64,000 bases of DNA from Alphaproteobacteria bacterium HGW-Alphaproteobacteria-18 (GTDB taxonomy: Bacteria; Pseudomonadota; Alphaproteobacteria; Caulobacterales; Hyphomonadaceae): positions 124,001 to 188,000 of the forward strand of contig PHEH01000004.1 of assembly GCA_002841155.1 (NCBI GenBank), read 5' to 3'. Positions within the stretch are counted from its first letter, which is position 1. The number at the start of each line of letters is the position of its first letter. Shown here in pieces: positions 18,850-28,015 of this stretch. The notes under the pieces were generated by a model. The model saw only the letters and a list, made by a program, of their open reading frames with translations, did not search any database and had not been told where the DNA came from. Position numbers and translations under genes: made by a program.

Positions 18850-18947
18850 GGTATGCCCCTACCAGCGAGGGAAACACCCATAATCGCCCTGCTTCTCGTC
18901 ATGCCGGTCCTCCTCCCGCGCGACGGAACTATCGTCACGACAAGAAA

Positions 18948-18961
18948 TGACACCGGTAGCA
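18948..18961. promoter_or_regulatory. LacI-type operator, site 5 (carboxylesterase promoter)
   Basis: TGACACCGGTAGCA, 99 bp upstream of the esterase start. The following TTATCG matches the flank of site 4b, so the two share a 19-base block with one mismatch. Confidence 0.65.
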
Positions 18962-19038
18962 TTATCGGTCAAGAGACCTGCCTGGCCTTGCCCCAGCGCG
19001 CACGCCAGATTGCGCCTGAGACCGGGCTTGCTCTGCCC

Positions 19039-19959
19039 TTATTCAGCTGGAACCATATTCGCCGCATCATCCTTGCGAACAGCCCGGCGCAGAACATCGA
19101 AATAATCCCGCGAGATACAGTCAACGCCATCATAATAGCCGCGCTGGACCAGCAGGGTGTGGAGCTTGCGCAGGTTGTAGGGCGGGATATGCGCGAACAG
19201 GTGATGTTCCAGATGGAAGTTCACATTGTTGGGCGCCACCAGCACGCGCTGCCAGAAAGGCGCGGTCGTCGTGCCGGTATTGAGGCGCGCGTCGCGGCTG
19301 GTGCGGTCACGCGCCGTGCCATGCTCGCCGATCTGCCGCAGGCGGACAATGGCCGGATAGACGAATATCTCCGCCGCCCACCACATCAGATACGCCCAGG
19401 GCGCGCCGGCAAGCGTCAGCGCCCCCAGCAGCAGGAGATGGAAGACGAGCCAGGGATAGTTGCGGGAGAGCTTGAAGCTGCGGATCTTGCGCAGCGTATC
19501 GCGATAGCCGGTCTGGCCGGTGAGATCGCGCACGAATTTGCGGCGCAGGCTCTCGGCCGGCACCGGATAGTTCTTCACGAAAATGATGTCGGGATCATCC
19601 GGTGTGCCGGCATACTGGTGGTGTTTGAGATGGTAGGCGCGGTAGGCAGCCAGCGAGATGTTCATCGGCGCGCCAACGATCCAGTGGCCGACAAACTCGT
19701 CCACCGCCTTGCTCTTGAAGAAGGCGTGATGGGCGCAGTCATGATTGATGATGCCAAGGCCAAGCTGGCGCCCGCCGAGGATGACGATGCCCAGAAGGAT
19801 CGTCAGCGGATTTGGCCAGGCAATCGCAATGGCAAAGGCGGCCACGATTAGCCCCCAATTCCATACCAGCGTGGCCAGCGCCTTCAGGTCAGACTTCTGC
19901 CGGAGCACGCTCAGCTCCTCTTTTGACAGGACGTCGGAAATCTTGGCTAAAGACTGCAT
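19039..19959 (-). CDS. Membrane fatty acid desaturase
   Basis: 306 aa. The three His boxes of the di-iron membrane desaturases are present: HDCAHH (73-78), HLKHH (110-114) and HLEHH near residue 235. Hydrophobic segments lie near 30-60 and 160-200. It would introduce a double bond in acyl chains using O2, reduced ferredoxin or cytochrome. Divergent from a PaaX-type regulator with only 53 bp between starts, so control by that regulator is plausible. Sterol or carotenoid-type substrates are alternative options for this fold. Confidence 0.85.
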   Translation of the reverse strand: MQSLAKISDVLSKEELSVLRQKSDLKALATLVWNWGLIVAAFAIAIAWPNPLTILLGIVILGGRQLGLGIINHDCAHHAFFKSKAVDEFVGHWIVGAPMNISLAAYRAYHLKHHQYAGTPDDPDIIFVKNYPVPAESLRRKFVRDLTGQTGYRDTLRKIRSFKLSRNYPWLVFHLLLLGALTLAGAPWAYLMWWAAEIFVYPAIVRLRQIGEHGTARDRTSRDARLNTGTTTAPFWQRVLVAPNNVNFHLEHHLFAHIPPYNLRKLHTLLVQRGYYDGVDCISRDYFDVLRRAVRKDDAANMVPAE

Positions 19960-20000
19960 GCGCTTCCTCTCCCATTATGTGTTCTGAAACACTTATTACA

Positions 20001-20006
20001 TATAAT
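20001..20006 (+). promoter_or_regulatory. Possible -10 element for the PaaX-type gene (leaderless candidate)
   Basis: TATAAT ends 6 bases before the ATG at 20013, where transcription would be expected to begin. If used, the mRNA would be leaderless. No good -35 is seen at the normal distance. Confidence 0.35.
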
Positions 20007-20012
20007 AGCACA

Positions 20013-20849
20013 ATGAGTCAATTCTCGTATTATTTTAATCCTGTTGCGACGCAGCCGCTGTCAGCGAAGGCGCTGATCCTGTCCCTCATCAGTTCGACTG
20101 ACACTGACCGCCAGATGATCGGCAGCCTCATCCATGCCGGCGAACTCTTCAGTATCGAGCCCGCAACGGTGCGCGTGGCGGCAACGCGCCTCCTGAAAGA
20201 AGGCCTGCTGGAAAGCCCCGAGCGCGGCATCTATGTGCCCGGTCCAAAATCGCAGGCGCTGACCCGGCGGGTGCAACAATGGCGCGATGTGGGCGATAAG
20301 GTTGTCGCGTGGAATGGCGACTGGCTTGTGGCGATGACCCACCATCTGGGCCGCCGCGACCGCAGGCTGCTGCGCAACCGCGAACGCGCGCTTGCCCTCT
20401 TCGGATATCAGGAAGCAGAAGCTGGTTTATGGGTACGCCCTGCAAATCTGGCGCGGAAACTAGATGACCACAGGCAGGACCTGATCGGCATCGGCGCGGA
20501 CGAAACCCTCCCGGTGCTGCGGATCTCCGAGATCTCCGCGCCGGACATGCAAGGCTGGCCAGGCCTCTGGTCGGCGCAGGCGCTGGAGCAATCCTACCGC
20601 GCAGCCATCGGCGCCATGACTGGTAGCCTCGGCCGGATCGGCAGTCTCAGCGCCGCAGACGCCGCCCGCGAAACACTGCTGATCGGACAGGCAGCCATCC
20701 GCGCGATAAACTTCGATCCGCTCCTCCCGCCTGAACTAGGCAATCAGCGCCTCTTTCTGGAGATGGTTTCGACGATGAAGGTTTATAACGAGGCGGGCAT
20801 CGAATGCTGGCGCGCCTATCATGCGGCCGCCGCGCCGTCCGATAGCTGA
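20013..20849 (+). CDS. PaaX-family transcriptional regulator
   Basis: 278 aa. The N-terminal winged helix (LILSLIS, then IEPATVRVAATRLLKEGLLES at about 45-65) and the long alpha-helical C-terminus match PaaX, the CoA-thioester-responsive repressor of phenylacetate catabolism. I chose the Met at 20013; a frame from 19812 would run antisense through the desaturase. No paa genes are near, so the ligand may be an acyl-CoA linked to the divergent desaturase (inferred). Confidence 0.85.
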   Translation: MSQFSYYFNPVATQPLSAKALILSLISSTDTDRQMIGSLIHAGELFSIEPATVRVAATRLLKEGLLESPERGIYVPGPKSQALTRRVQQWRDVGDKVVAWNGDWLVAMTHHLGRRDRRLLRNRERALALFGYQEAEAGLWVRPANLARKLDDHRQDLIGIGADETLPVLRISEISAPDMQGWPGLWSAQALEQSYRAAIGAMTGSLGRIGSLSAADAARETLLIGQAAIRAINFDPLLPPELGNQRLFLEMVSTMKVYNEAGIECWRAYHAAAAPSDS

Positions 20850-21128
20850 CAATTCGTGTGCCATCGCGGGACACGGGATCCAAGGTGAATTTTATCCGCT
20901 GGGAAGATCGTTTGACTTCCAGGCTCAATGCGCGCATAGGGCCGCTTGTTAGGGTGGATTTTCCACCTGGTCGGGTCTGCGTGAGCGAGCAAGTCAGAGT
21001 AATCTGAAACGTTCCAGACCCTTCCTTAGAGACAATTCACCCCACGTCCTGTATCACGCCGGGCCGTTATTTGCCCCCGACGCTGGCTGCCATTGAGCAG
21101 GTCCGGCGCCTTCATGACGAAAGTAATC
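20850..21128. other. Intergenic stretch before the helicase
   Basis: 279 bp with no credible gene. It should hold the helicase promoter and 5' leader; long leaders are common for DEAD-box helicase mRNAs. I see no clear hairpin or operator. Confidence 0.4.
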
Positions 21129-22538
21129 ATGTCCGATTTCCAATCCCTCGGCCTCACCGGCCGTATTCTCACGGCTTTGACCAAAGCCGGCTACACGGCC
21201 CCTACCCCGATCCAGGCACAAGCCATTCCGCTGGTCATTGAAGGCCGCGACATTGTCGGCCTCGCCCAGACCGGCACCGGCAAGACGCTTGCCTTCGCAG
21301 CCCCGATCCTTGACCGCCTCAGCCGCAATACCACCCCGGCGCCGGTGCGCGGCACGCGCGTTCTCATCCTGGCACCCACACGGGAACTCGCCGGCCAGAT
21401 CGCCACGTCGTTCGGCACCTATGGCGCGGGCCTCAACCTCCGTGTCGTGATGGTGTGCGGCGGCGCAAAGATTGGCGGCCAGATCCGTCAGCTTGAGCGC
21501 GGCGCGCATATCCTGGTGGCAACGCCGGGCCGCCTGATCGACCTCATGGAACAGCGCGCTGTTTCGCTCGACAAGGTGGAAACCCTTATCCTCGACGAAG
21601 CCGACCAGATGCTGGACCTTGGCTTCATTCACGCCCTGCGCGCCATCGCGAAGAACGTGCCTTCCAAGCGTCAGACGCTGTTCTTCTCGGCCACCATGCC
21701 GAAAGCCGTCGAATCGCTGGCAGCGACCTTCCTGCGCAATCCGGCCTCTGTCTCCGTTGCGCCGCCAGCCACTACGGCCGGCCGCATCGAACAGCGCGTC
21801 TGCTTTGTCGAGCAGGCCGAAAAGCTGTCCCTGCTTGTCGAAAAGATCCGTGAGCCCGAGCTTCGTTCGGCCATCGTCTTTACCCGCACCAAGCATGGCG
21901 CTGACGCTGTGGTTAAGCGCCTCGCCAAGGCTGACATCGACTCCGTTGCCATCCACGGCAACAAGAGCCAGTCCCAGCGCGAGAAAGCCCTCGACGCCTT
22001 CAAGGCGGGCCGCGTGCCGATCCTGGTCGCCACCGATATTGCCGCCCGCGGCATTCACGTTGACGGCCTCACCCACGTCATCAACTATGACCTGCCGGAT
22101 GTGCCGGAACAGTTCGTGCACCGCATTGGCCGCACGGCCCGTGCCGGCAATTCGGGCGTGGCCATCTCCTTCTGCTCGCGCGATGAGCGCGGGACACTCC
22201 GCGCCATCGAAAAACTCACCGGCCTGAAGCTTGCGCCCAACGGCGTGATCCTGCCGGACGAGCCCCTGCGCAAGCCCGGCAAGCCCCAGGGCAATCGCTC
22301 GGGGAACCGTTCGGGCAATCGCTCCGGCAATGATGACCGCAATAGCGACCGCAACGGTGGCCGCAGCGGCGGGTATCAGGGGGGCCAGAAGTCTGAAGCG
22401 AAGTCCGGCGCCCAATCTGGCCGGCCCCACCGCAAAGGCCCGCCTGGCGGCGGCGCGCAGTCCTCGGGGCAACGCCCGCAGCAGTCCGGCAACGGTTCGG
22501 CCCGTCCCCGCCGCTTCAAGGAACGCGCAGACGCCTGA
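21129..22538 (+). CDS. DEAD-box RNA helicase, RhlE-like
   Basis: 469 aa from the Met at 21129; starts at 21114 and 21093 are in frame and not excluded. Motifs in order: Q motif (PTPIQAQAIP), Walker A (AQTGTGKT), PTRELA, TPGRL, DEAD (LDEADQMLD), SAT, ARGIHVDG and HRIGRTAR. The last 90 residues are a low-complexity Gly/Asn/Ser/Arg tail that binds RNA without specificity. It remodels RNA in ribosome assembly or decay. A strong terminator follows. Confidence 0.95.
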   Translation: MSDFQSLGLTGRILTALTKAGYTAPTPIQAQAIPLVIEGRDIVGLAQTGTGKTLAFAAPILDRLSRNTTPAPVRGTRVLILAPTRELAGQIATSFGTYGAGLNLRVVMVCGGAKIGGQIRQLERGAHILVATPGRLIDLMEQRAVSLDKVETLILDEADQMLDLGFIHALRAIAKNVPSKRQTLFFSATMPKAVESLAATFLRNPASVSVAPPATTAGRIEQRVCFVEQAEKLSLLVEKIREPELRSAIVFTRTKHGADAVVKRLAKADIDSVAIHGNKSQSQREKALDAFKAGRVPILVATDIAARGIHVDGLTHVINYDLPDVPEQFVHRIGRTARAGNSGVAISFCSRDERGTLRAIEKLTGLKLAPNGVILPDEPLRKPGKPQGNRSGNRSGNRSGNDDRNSDRNGGRSGGYQGGQKSEAKSGAQSGRPHRKGPPGGGAQSSGQRPQQSGNGSARPRRFKERADA

Positions 22539-22568
22539 TCTTGCGGCAAATCGCCTGAAAATCAAAAG

Positions 22569-22594
22569 CCCCGGCAGCAATGCCGGGGTTTTTT
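22569..22594 (+). terminator. Rho-independent terminator after the helicase
   Basis: Perfect 8-bp stem CCCCGGCA/TGCCGGGG with a GCAA tetraloop (22569-22588), followed by six T. Confidence 0.93.
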
Positions 22595-22687
22595 ATTCCG
22601 CAAGCTGATCAATCAAGGCGACGTCTTGCCAATCCGGGAACACCCGACGATAAGCGGGGCGCCCCCTTCAACTGCCCCGGTTTTTCC

Positions 22688-23467
22688 ATGCCCCCCATTC
22701 GCCTCGACATCAAAGCGCCCCTGGCCGAAATCGTTCTCAACCGGCCCGAGCGGCGCAACGCCCTTTCCGTTACCATGTGGCAGGCCGTGCCCGGCCTCGT
22801 CGCTGAGGCCAACGCCCATAAGGATGTCAAGGTGATCCTCCTCCATGGCGGCACCGCAGGCGCCTTCGCCGCCGGCGCGGACATCTCCGAGTTTGAGACG
22901 ATCTACGCCACGCCCGAAACGGCCCAGGCCTCCGGCGAAAGCATCGCCAGGGCGCTGGATGCCATAGAAACCAGCGGGAAACCTGTCATCGCCGCTATCG
23001 AGGGCGCCTGCGTCGGTGGCGGGGTCAGCCTCGCCATGGCCACCGATCTTCGCGTGGCGGGGGCTGGCGCAAGGTTTGGCGTCACTCCCGGCAAGCTCGG
23101 TCTCGTCTATCCGGCGGGCGATACACGCCGGCTCCTGGCCGCCATCGGCCCCGGCGCCACCAAGGACATCCTGTTTACGGGGCGTATCTTTACGGCCGAT
23201 GACGCCAGATCCATCGGCCTGATCGACCGCCTCGTGGAAACGGGCACCGCGCTGGACGCAGCCCGCGCCTGGGCCAGCGAAATCGCCGCCATATCACAAT
23301 GGTCCACGCGCGCCATCAAACGGATGATCCGTGGCCTGCAAGCTGGCTGGAGCGACGATAACCCGGACGCGCAGATGCTTTTTCTGGAAGGCTTCTCGAA
23401 CGAGGACTTCCAGGAAGGCTACCGGGCATTCCTCGAAAAACGCCCGGCAAACTTCACCTACAGATAA
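22688..23467 (+). CDS. Enoyl-CoA hydratase/isomerase (crotonase family)
   Basis: 259 aa. Crotonase features: NRPERRNALS near residue 16, oxyanion GAFAAGADISEF near 60-70, and the second oxyanion segment EGACVGGGVSLAMATDL near 105. The catalytic Glu equivalents fit hydratase rather than isomerase poorly, so I leave the reaction open. It acts on acyl-CoA in the cytoplasm. The start is at 22688 because the helicase terminator lies upstream; no strong ribosome site is seen. Confidence 0.85.
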   Translation: MPPIRLDIKAPLAEIVLNRPERRNALSVTMWQAVPGLVAEANAHKDVKVILLHGGTAGAFAAGADISEFETIYATPETAQASGESIARALDAIETSGKPVIAAIEGACVGGGVSLAMATDLRVAGAGARFGVTPGKLGLVYPAGDTRRLLAAIGPGATKDILFTGRIFTADDARSIGLIDRLVETGTALDAARAWASEIAAISQWSTRAIKRMIRGLQAGWSDDNPDAQMLFLEGFSNEDFQEGYRAFLEKRPANFTYR

Positions 23468-23546
23468 ATGGCCGGTTGACCCGCCCCGGTTGAGGCCAGG
23501 GGCGCAGGAGGGGATATTACCGGCAGAGAATCATCTGTGCTCTGAA

Positions 23547-23582
23547 GAATACCTGCCAGAATACCTACCAGAATATCCGGCG
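23547..23582. repeat. Three tandem 12-bp units
   Basis: GAATACCTGCCA, GAATACCTACCA and GAATATCCGGCG in direct succession; the third is degenerate. It sits in the gap between the hydratase and the PilZ gene, about 110 bp before the latter. Confidence 0.5.
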
Positions 23583-23691
23583 CTTTTATGCGCTCGCGGC
23601 CCCCGCACCGCACCATTGGACTTCCCAACGCTCCAGAATTGGGACACTTTCCAAAGAATCCTGTTTTTTCTCGGAAGGAGATACCACGCTC

Positions 23692-24027
23692 GTGGCGTTT
23701 GGAAAAAAACCCACACCCATTTCAAAGGAGCGCCTCTCGGCTGCTTTACGCACACCTGCGCCGTCTCAGGAAATGCAGTCCGCGCGCCGCGGCCCCCGCG
23801 CCAACCGCGAATCGACCTGGGCAACCTGCGTTCTGGTATGGGAGCCCAAGGGGCGGGAAGAAGGCATTTGTATCGACATTTCGGCAACTGGCGCCAGGGT
23901 GCGCTTCAGAAACAAGGTGTTCCTGCCTCCCCAATTCCACTTCGTCTCCTCGAAGCTCGGAATCAATTCACCGGCCGAATTTGTCCGCCAGGACGGCCAT
24001 GATGTGGCCATCCGCTTCATAGACTGA
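23692..24027 (+). CDS. Small PilZ-domain protein
   Basis: 111 aa from a GTG start preceded by GGAAGGAG. PilZ signatures: RRGPRANRE near residue 32 (the RxxxR c-di-GMP arm, atypical) and DISATGARVRF near 63 (the D/NxSxxG motif). It would bind c-di-GMP and act on a partner; a stand-alone PilZ gives no output by itself. The next 344 bp are AT-rich. Confidence 0.75.
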   Translation: MAFGKKPTPISKERLSAALRTPAPSQEMQSARRGPRANRESTWATCVLVWEPKGREEGICIDISATGARVRFRNKVFLPPQFHFVSSKLGINSPAEFVRQDGHDVAIRFID

Positions 24028-24371
24028 GTGCAAGCGCGCTGAACAACAGCCGCCCGCGCCGCCCGGCAACGCGCCAAATCATTATGTTGTTTTCATTGGC
24101 TTCTGTCTGGAGCGGGCGAAGCGCTCCACTAAAAATTTAAAATACATATTTTTCAATGTGTTATCGGGTCGGAATTTTCTAAATGTAGGGAGTTTTGTAG
24201 GGATATCTGTAGTATGATTTTCGCCTCCGTTTTTCCTGTCGTGAATCCAGATTCGAAGCATCGACCCAATCGCACGCTCTTGAGACTTTGCAACCAGCTT
24301 TCTGATCGCAATCGGTCTGTTGGACTGATCTGCCAAGACACTCATCTATGAAGCGGCGCCGCAAGGTTCTG
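24028..24371. other. AT-rich gap between PilZ and the 249-aa gene
   Basis: Clearly lower GC than the neighbours around 24100-24350. A minus-strand frame of 87 codons (24082-24345) starts 26 bp after the 249-aa gene. I see no family in it and rate it as more likely non-coding. Base composition suggests acquired DNA. Confidence 0.4.
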
Positions 24372-25121
24372 CTACGCAGGATGATCCCGCCGGAACCGGT
24401 GAGCTGCCAAAACCGACACTTCGGCAACCGAAGGTGAGTACTCAAAAGCCTTCGCCCAGAGCGGCGTCGTGATGTATCGCCTGTCTTCAAAATGGGCGTG
24501 CTCGCTGGTCGTGATGTCCGCCAGGAGGCCCATCCAGCAGAGCGGGCGCAGCACCTGGTTCCAGATCATGCCAGGAACCCGGTCATAGGATCCTGCCGGC
24601 TCAGGGCGGCCAAAGAGGGCTTCCCGCAGAGCGCCGCAGGTAACGCCGCGCGCCGCTTCGACGTGCAGCAGGTTGAGGTAAAGGCTCCAGTTATCGAGCC
24701 GTGGTTCAGGTATCCGCGACCAGGCGGCATGATCGACCTGGAACAGGTAGAAGGGCGCGATTTCATTAAAGAGATCGCCAGGCGAGCCCGCCATCGCCCT
24801 GCCCGCTTTCGTCAGCCTGCAAGTCAGCTTTTCATGCCGTATGAGCTTCAGCTTCAACAACACGAAGTGCAGCGCCTCGAGCGGCGGGAAGTCGTATTCG
24901 TTGAGCACTTTGTTGACGGAGAAGAGCTTTTCCTCTTCCCAGCCCGGCCAGGCGAACTCTGCCGCGGCCCAGTGGACGAACTTGCGCTGGAATGCCTTGC
25001 CTTGGGTCAGCCCGATGGTTTCGTGTTCAAGCAGGAACGCCAGCAGCTTCTGAGCGGCGCAGATCATTGGCGCGTCAGCAAGCGCCGGCTCATTATTGGA
25101 AATGGCAATGGAATGGAGCAT
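24372..25121 (-). CDS. Conserved hypothetical protein, 249 aa, with decayed copies elsewhere in the window
   Basis: Not recognised. The protein is soluble and helical with no signal or membrane segment. Residues about 75-115 (YDFPPLEALHFVLLKLKLI, then LTKAGRAM) resemble a winged helix, as does the region near 165-185 (VTCGALREALFG). Two degenerate copies exist: the segment around residues 78-100 at about 34.15 kb, and residues about 12-45 at about 61.7 kb. The 61.7-kb copy also keeps the upstream region. It stands alone in an AT-rich patch, which fits an acquired or mobile unit. Function unknown. Confidence 0.65.
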   Translation of the reverse strand: MLHSIAISNNEPALADAPMICAAQKLLAFLLEHETIGLTQGKAFQRKFVHWAAAEFAWPGWEEEKLFSVNKVLNEYDFPPLEALHFVLLKLKLIRHEKLTCRLTKAGRAMAGSPGDLFNEIAPFYLFQVDHAAWSRIPEPRLDNWSLYLNLLHVEAARGVTCGALREALFGRPEPAGSYDRVPGMIWNQVLRPLCWMGLLADITTSEHAHFEDRRYITTPLWAKAFEYSPSVAEVSVLAAHRFRRDHPA

Positions 25122-25657
25122 AACAGCGGATCCCGGTCAGGCGCTTACTTTCGAGTGATCAATTCACCGGTACAAGCAGGAACTTCCCCTGGGGTCTGGA
25201 TCAGGTTCGAGCCCCGAATGTCGCGTCGAACCAGACCATACGGCGGAGACGCAAAAATCATTTCAGGAATTTCAACAGGTTAAGCCATAGGGTTCGACGC
25301 AAGTGACGTGCTACGATCCATAATTTATTTCCTATATATTCAGATACTTACGTGATTGATTGTCGCTTTCTGGTCCTCAGTTTGGTCTACTTTTGGTCCA
25401 CAGTTTTGAGGACCTGCGATTTCCACGCGGGAACATGCATCGCGCCGTTTGTTAACACGAAGATGCCCTTTGCTGAATCGTAAATTCCGGTGTCCCAGAT
25501 GACCGCTTGTCATCTTAAATGAACGCCACTAGGACCCTTTTGTGCTGCAATGCAGCATGCTGCTGGGTTTCCAGTCTAATTCACCAAAAGCTTTTTTCTG
25601 ACGTAGCCACGTCCCTCATCCGGGCGTGTGGCTCTGTCCCTACTACGGGAACTCACC
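25122..25657. other. Long leader region between the 249-aa gene and sulP
   Basis: 536 bp with no gene. It contains AT-rich promoter-like DNA at about 25315-25365 and the 43-bp inverted-repeat element at 25372-25414. It should carry divergent promoters for the 249-aa gene and sulP. Confidence 0.5.
25372..25414. repeat. 43-bp element with GGTCCTCA/TGAGGACC ends, copy A
   Basis: Ends form an 8-bp inverted repeat, and the inside repeats TTGGTC(C/T)AC-like blocks. The same 43-bp arrangement recurs at 61926-61968 beside the decayed copy of the 249-aa gene. It is 251 bp upstream of the intact gene, so it may be an operator or a mobile-unit boundary. Confidence 0.65.
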
Positions 25658-27151
25658 ATGAAGGTCATGCCGAGCCTGACCGGCCTGAAAGACATCTGGG
25701 CCTTCAATATTCGCGGAGACCTGCTGGCGGGCCTCGTCGTAGCGCTGGCCCTGATCCCCGAAGCTATCGCCTTTTCGATTATTGCCGGGGTCGATCCGAA
25801 GATCGGGCTTTATGCTTCCTTTTCAATCGCCGTGATCACCGCATTTGTTGGCGGAAGGCCCGGCATGATTTCCGCCGCAACGGCGGCGACAGCGGTCCTG
25901 ATGGTGACGCTGGTCAAGGATTATGGCCTGCAATACTTGCTGGCCACAACTGTTCTGGCAGGCCTCTTCCAGATCGGCGCAGGCTATCTCCAGCTTGGCC
26001 GCATGATGCGCTTTGTGTCGCGCTCGGTGCTGACAGGGTTCGTCAATGCGCTCGCAATCCTGATCTTCATGGCGCAGATACCCGAACTGATCGGCGTGCC
26101 CTGGCTGACCTATCCCATGGTCGCCGCAGGACTGGCGATCATCTATCTCTTCCCACTCCTGACCAAGGCCATTCCCTCCCCTCTGGTTTGTATTCTGGCG
26201 CTGACCGCGGTCGCGATCGGCTTCGGCCTCGATGTGCGCACAGTGGGCGATATGGGCGCGCTTCCTGACACGCTGCCGGTGTTTCTCATTCCCGACATTC
26301 CGCTAAACTTCGAGACCCTTCAGATCATCTTCCCCTATGCTCTTGCCGTGGCGGTCGTGGGCCTCCTCGAGTCCTTGATGACCGCGTCGATTGTCGATGA
26401 GCTGACCGACACGCCCAGCGACCGAAATCAAGAATGCATCGGCCAGGGCGTGGCTAATACCGTCACGGGATTTTTCGGCGGCATGGCGGGTTGCGCCATG
26501 ATCGGCCAGTCCATCATCAATATCAAATCGGGCGGGCGCGGGCGGCTCTCGACGCTCTCGGCCGGCATCTTCCTGCTGGCCATGATCCTGCTGGTCGGCG
26601 ACTGGGTGAGCCAGATCCCGATGGCGGCGCTGGTCGCGATCATGATCATGGTCTCCATCGGCACGTTCAGCTGGTCTTCGCTGAAGGCGCTCAGAGTCCA
26701 TCCGCGCAGCTCCTCCATTGTCATGCTGGCGACGGTTGCGGGCGTGATCCTGAGCCACAACCTTGCCATTGGTGTGCTGATTGGTGTGCTTCTTTCCGGC
26801 GTATTCTTCGCGGGCAAGATCTCGCAGGTTTTCCGGGTTACCTCCAATCTGTCAGCAGACGCACGCACGCGCACCTACCGTGTCGAAGGTCAGCTCTTCT
26901 TCGCCTCGGTCGAGATGTTCAACGCCGCCTTCGACCTGAAAGAGGCGCTCGACGAGGTCGTCATCGATGTCAGCGAGGCCCATATCTGGGACATATCGAG
27001 CGTCGCCGCGCTCGACATGATCGTCCTGAAATTCCGCCGCGAGGGGGCAAATGTCGAACTGATCGGCCTCAATGAAGCCAGCGAGACCATCGTTGACAAG
27101 CTCGCGCTGCACGACAAGCCCGGCGCACTCGATAAACTGCTGTCGCATTAG
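25658..27151 (+). CDS. SulP-family anion transporter with STAS domain
   Basis: 497 aa from the Met at 25658 (another Met four codons on). About 11-12 helices: the [20 protein letters not shown] motif near residue 35 is the SulP signature, and [24 protein letters not shown] text ([12 protein letters not shown]) lies near 280. The C-terminal 95 residues are a STAS domain ([19 protein letters not shown]). Members carry sulfate, bicarbonate or dicarboxylates with Na+ or H+. It is followed 14 bp later by a universal stress protein, a pairing also known from BicA-like transporters. Confidence 0.92.
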   Translation: MKVMPSLTGLKDIWAFNIRGDLLAGLVVALALIPEAIAFSIIAGVDPKIGLYASFSIAVITAFVGGRPGMISAATAATAVLMVTLVKDYGLQYLLATTVLAGLFQIGAGYLQLGRMMRFVSRSVLTGFVNALAILIFMAQIPELIGVPWLTYPMVAAGLAIIYLFPLLTKAIPSPLVCILALTAVAIGFGLDVRTVGDMGALPDTLPVFLIPDIPLNFETLQIIFPYALAVAVVGLLESLMTASIVDELTDTPSDRNQECIGQGVANTVTGFFGGMAGCAMIGQSIINIKSGGRGRLSTLSAGIFLLAMILLVGDWVSQIPMAALVAIMIMVSIGTFSWSSLKALRVHPRSSSIVMLATVAGVILSHNLAIGVLIGVLLSGVFFAGKISQVFRVTSNLSADARTRTYRVEGQLFFASVEMFNAAFDLKEALDEVVIDVSEAHIWDISSVAALDMIVLKFRREGANVELIGLNEASETIVDKLALHDKPGALDKLLSH

Positions 27152-27165
27152 GAAGCCTTGAAGCC

Positions 27166-28014
27166 ATGACCCACATCCTCGCCCTGATCGACGGCTCGAT
27201 CTACACTCATAGCGTCTGCGATCATGCTGCCTGGGTCGCACGCCAGTATGCCGGCGATGTCGAACTCCTGCACGTGCTCAGCCAGAAGAAAGCTGGATCG
27301 CTCCCGTCTGACCTGTCCGGCGCGATCGGCCTCGGTGCACGCTCGGCATTGCTGGAAGACCTGGCAGACCACGACGCCGCAGCCGCGCGCCTCGCCAAGG
27401 AACGCGGCCGCGCCATTCTCGATGCGGCCCAGGATCGACTTGAAGAACAGGGCGTGACCGGGATCAGCCTCGCCCTGCGCCACGGCGAGATTGCCGAGAC
27501 GCTGACCAAGCGCGCCGGAGACCTCATCGTGATGGGCAAGCGGGGCGAAGGCGCGGACTTCGACAAGCTGCATCTCGGCGCCAATCTCGAACGGGTCGTG
27601 CGCTCGGTAAACCGGCCTGTGCTCGTCGCGAGCCGCGCATTCAAGCCAATCCGAACCGTCATCTTCGCCTTTGACGATGGTATCAGCGCCCGAAAGGCCC
27701 TCGACGGCCTGACAGGCAAACCGCTTGCGGACCGCCCGAAGATGGTCGTGCTGACCATTGGCGCAGAAGGTTCTGAGCATGCCGCCGCCGCCGACGCAGC
27801 GACGAGGCGTCTCTCCGCGGCAGGGTATGAAGCGGAGACACGCGTCCGGCCGGGCCATGCCGAGAAGGTCATTGCCGAGGAGGCAGCAGCAACCGGATCA
27901 GACCTCTTGATCATGGGCGCTTATGGCCACTCGCGCATCCGCTCCATGATCATTGGTTCGACTACGACGTCCATGATCCGCTCCTGCCGGATCCCGCTCC
28001 TCCTGTTTCGCTAG
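27166..28014 (+). CDS. Universal stress protein, tandem Usp domains
   Basis: 282 aa with two Usp domains, about 1-145 and 150-282. The second ends in the ATP-binding loop GAYGHSRIRSMIIGSTT (G-2x-G-9x-G-S/T), and the first has GKRGEGADFDKLHLGANLE in the same place. It starts 14 bp after sulP, so it is co-transcribed and may tune the transporter or sense its energy state (inferred). Confidence 0.9.
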   Translation: MTHILALIDGSIYTHSVCDHAAWVARQYAGDVELLHVLSQKKAGSLPSDLSGAIGLGARSALLEDLADHDAAAARLAKERGRAILDAAQDRLEEQGVTGISLALRHGEIAETLTKRAGDLIVMGKRGEGADFDKLHLGANLERVVRSVNRPVLVASRAFKPIRTVIFAFDDGISARKALDGLTGKPLADRPKMVVLTIGAEGSEHAAAADAATRRLSAAGYEAETRVRPGHAEKVIAEEAAATGSDLLIMGAYGHSRIRSMIIGSTTTSMIRSCRIPLLLFR

Positions 28015-28015
28015 G

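Noticed and set aside
21054-22580. A 508-codon minus-strand frame
   Set aside because: Antisense to the DEAD-box helicase and crosses its terminator.
23547-23582. CRISPR-like repeat
   Set aside because: Three 12-bp units without spacers; too short and contiguous for CRISPR.
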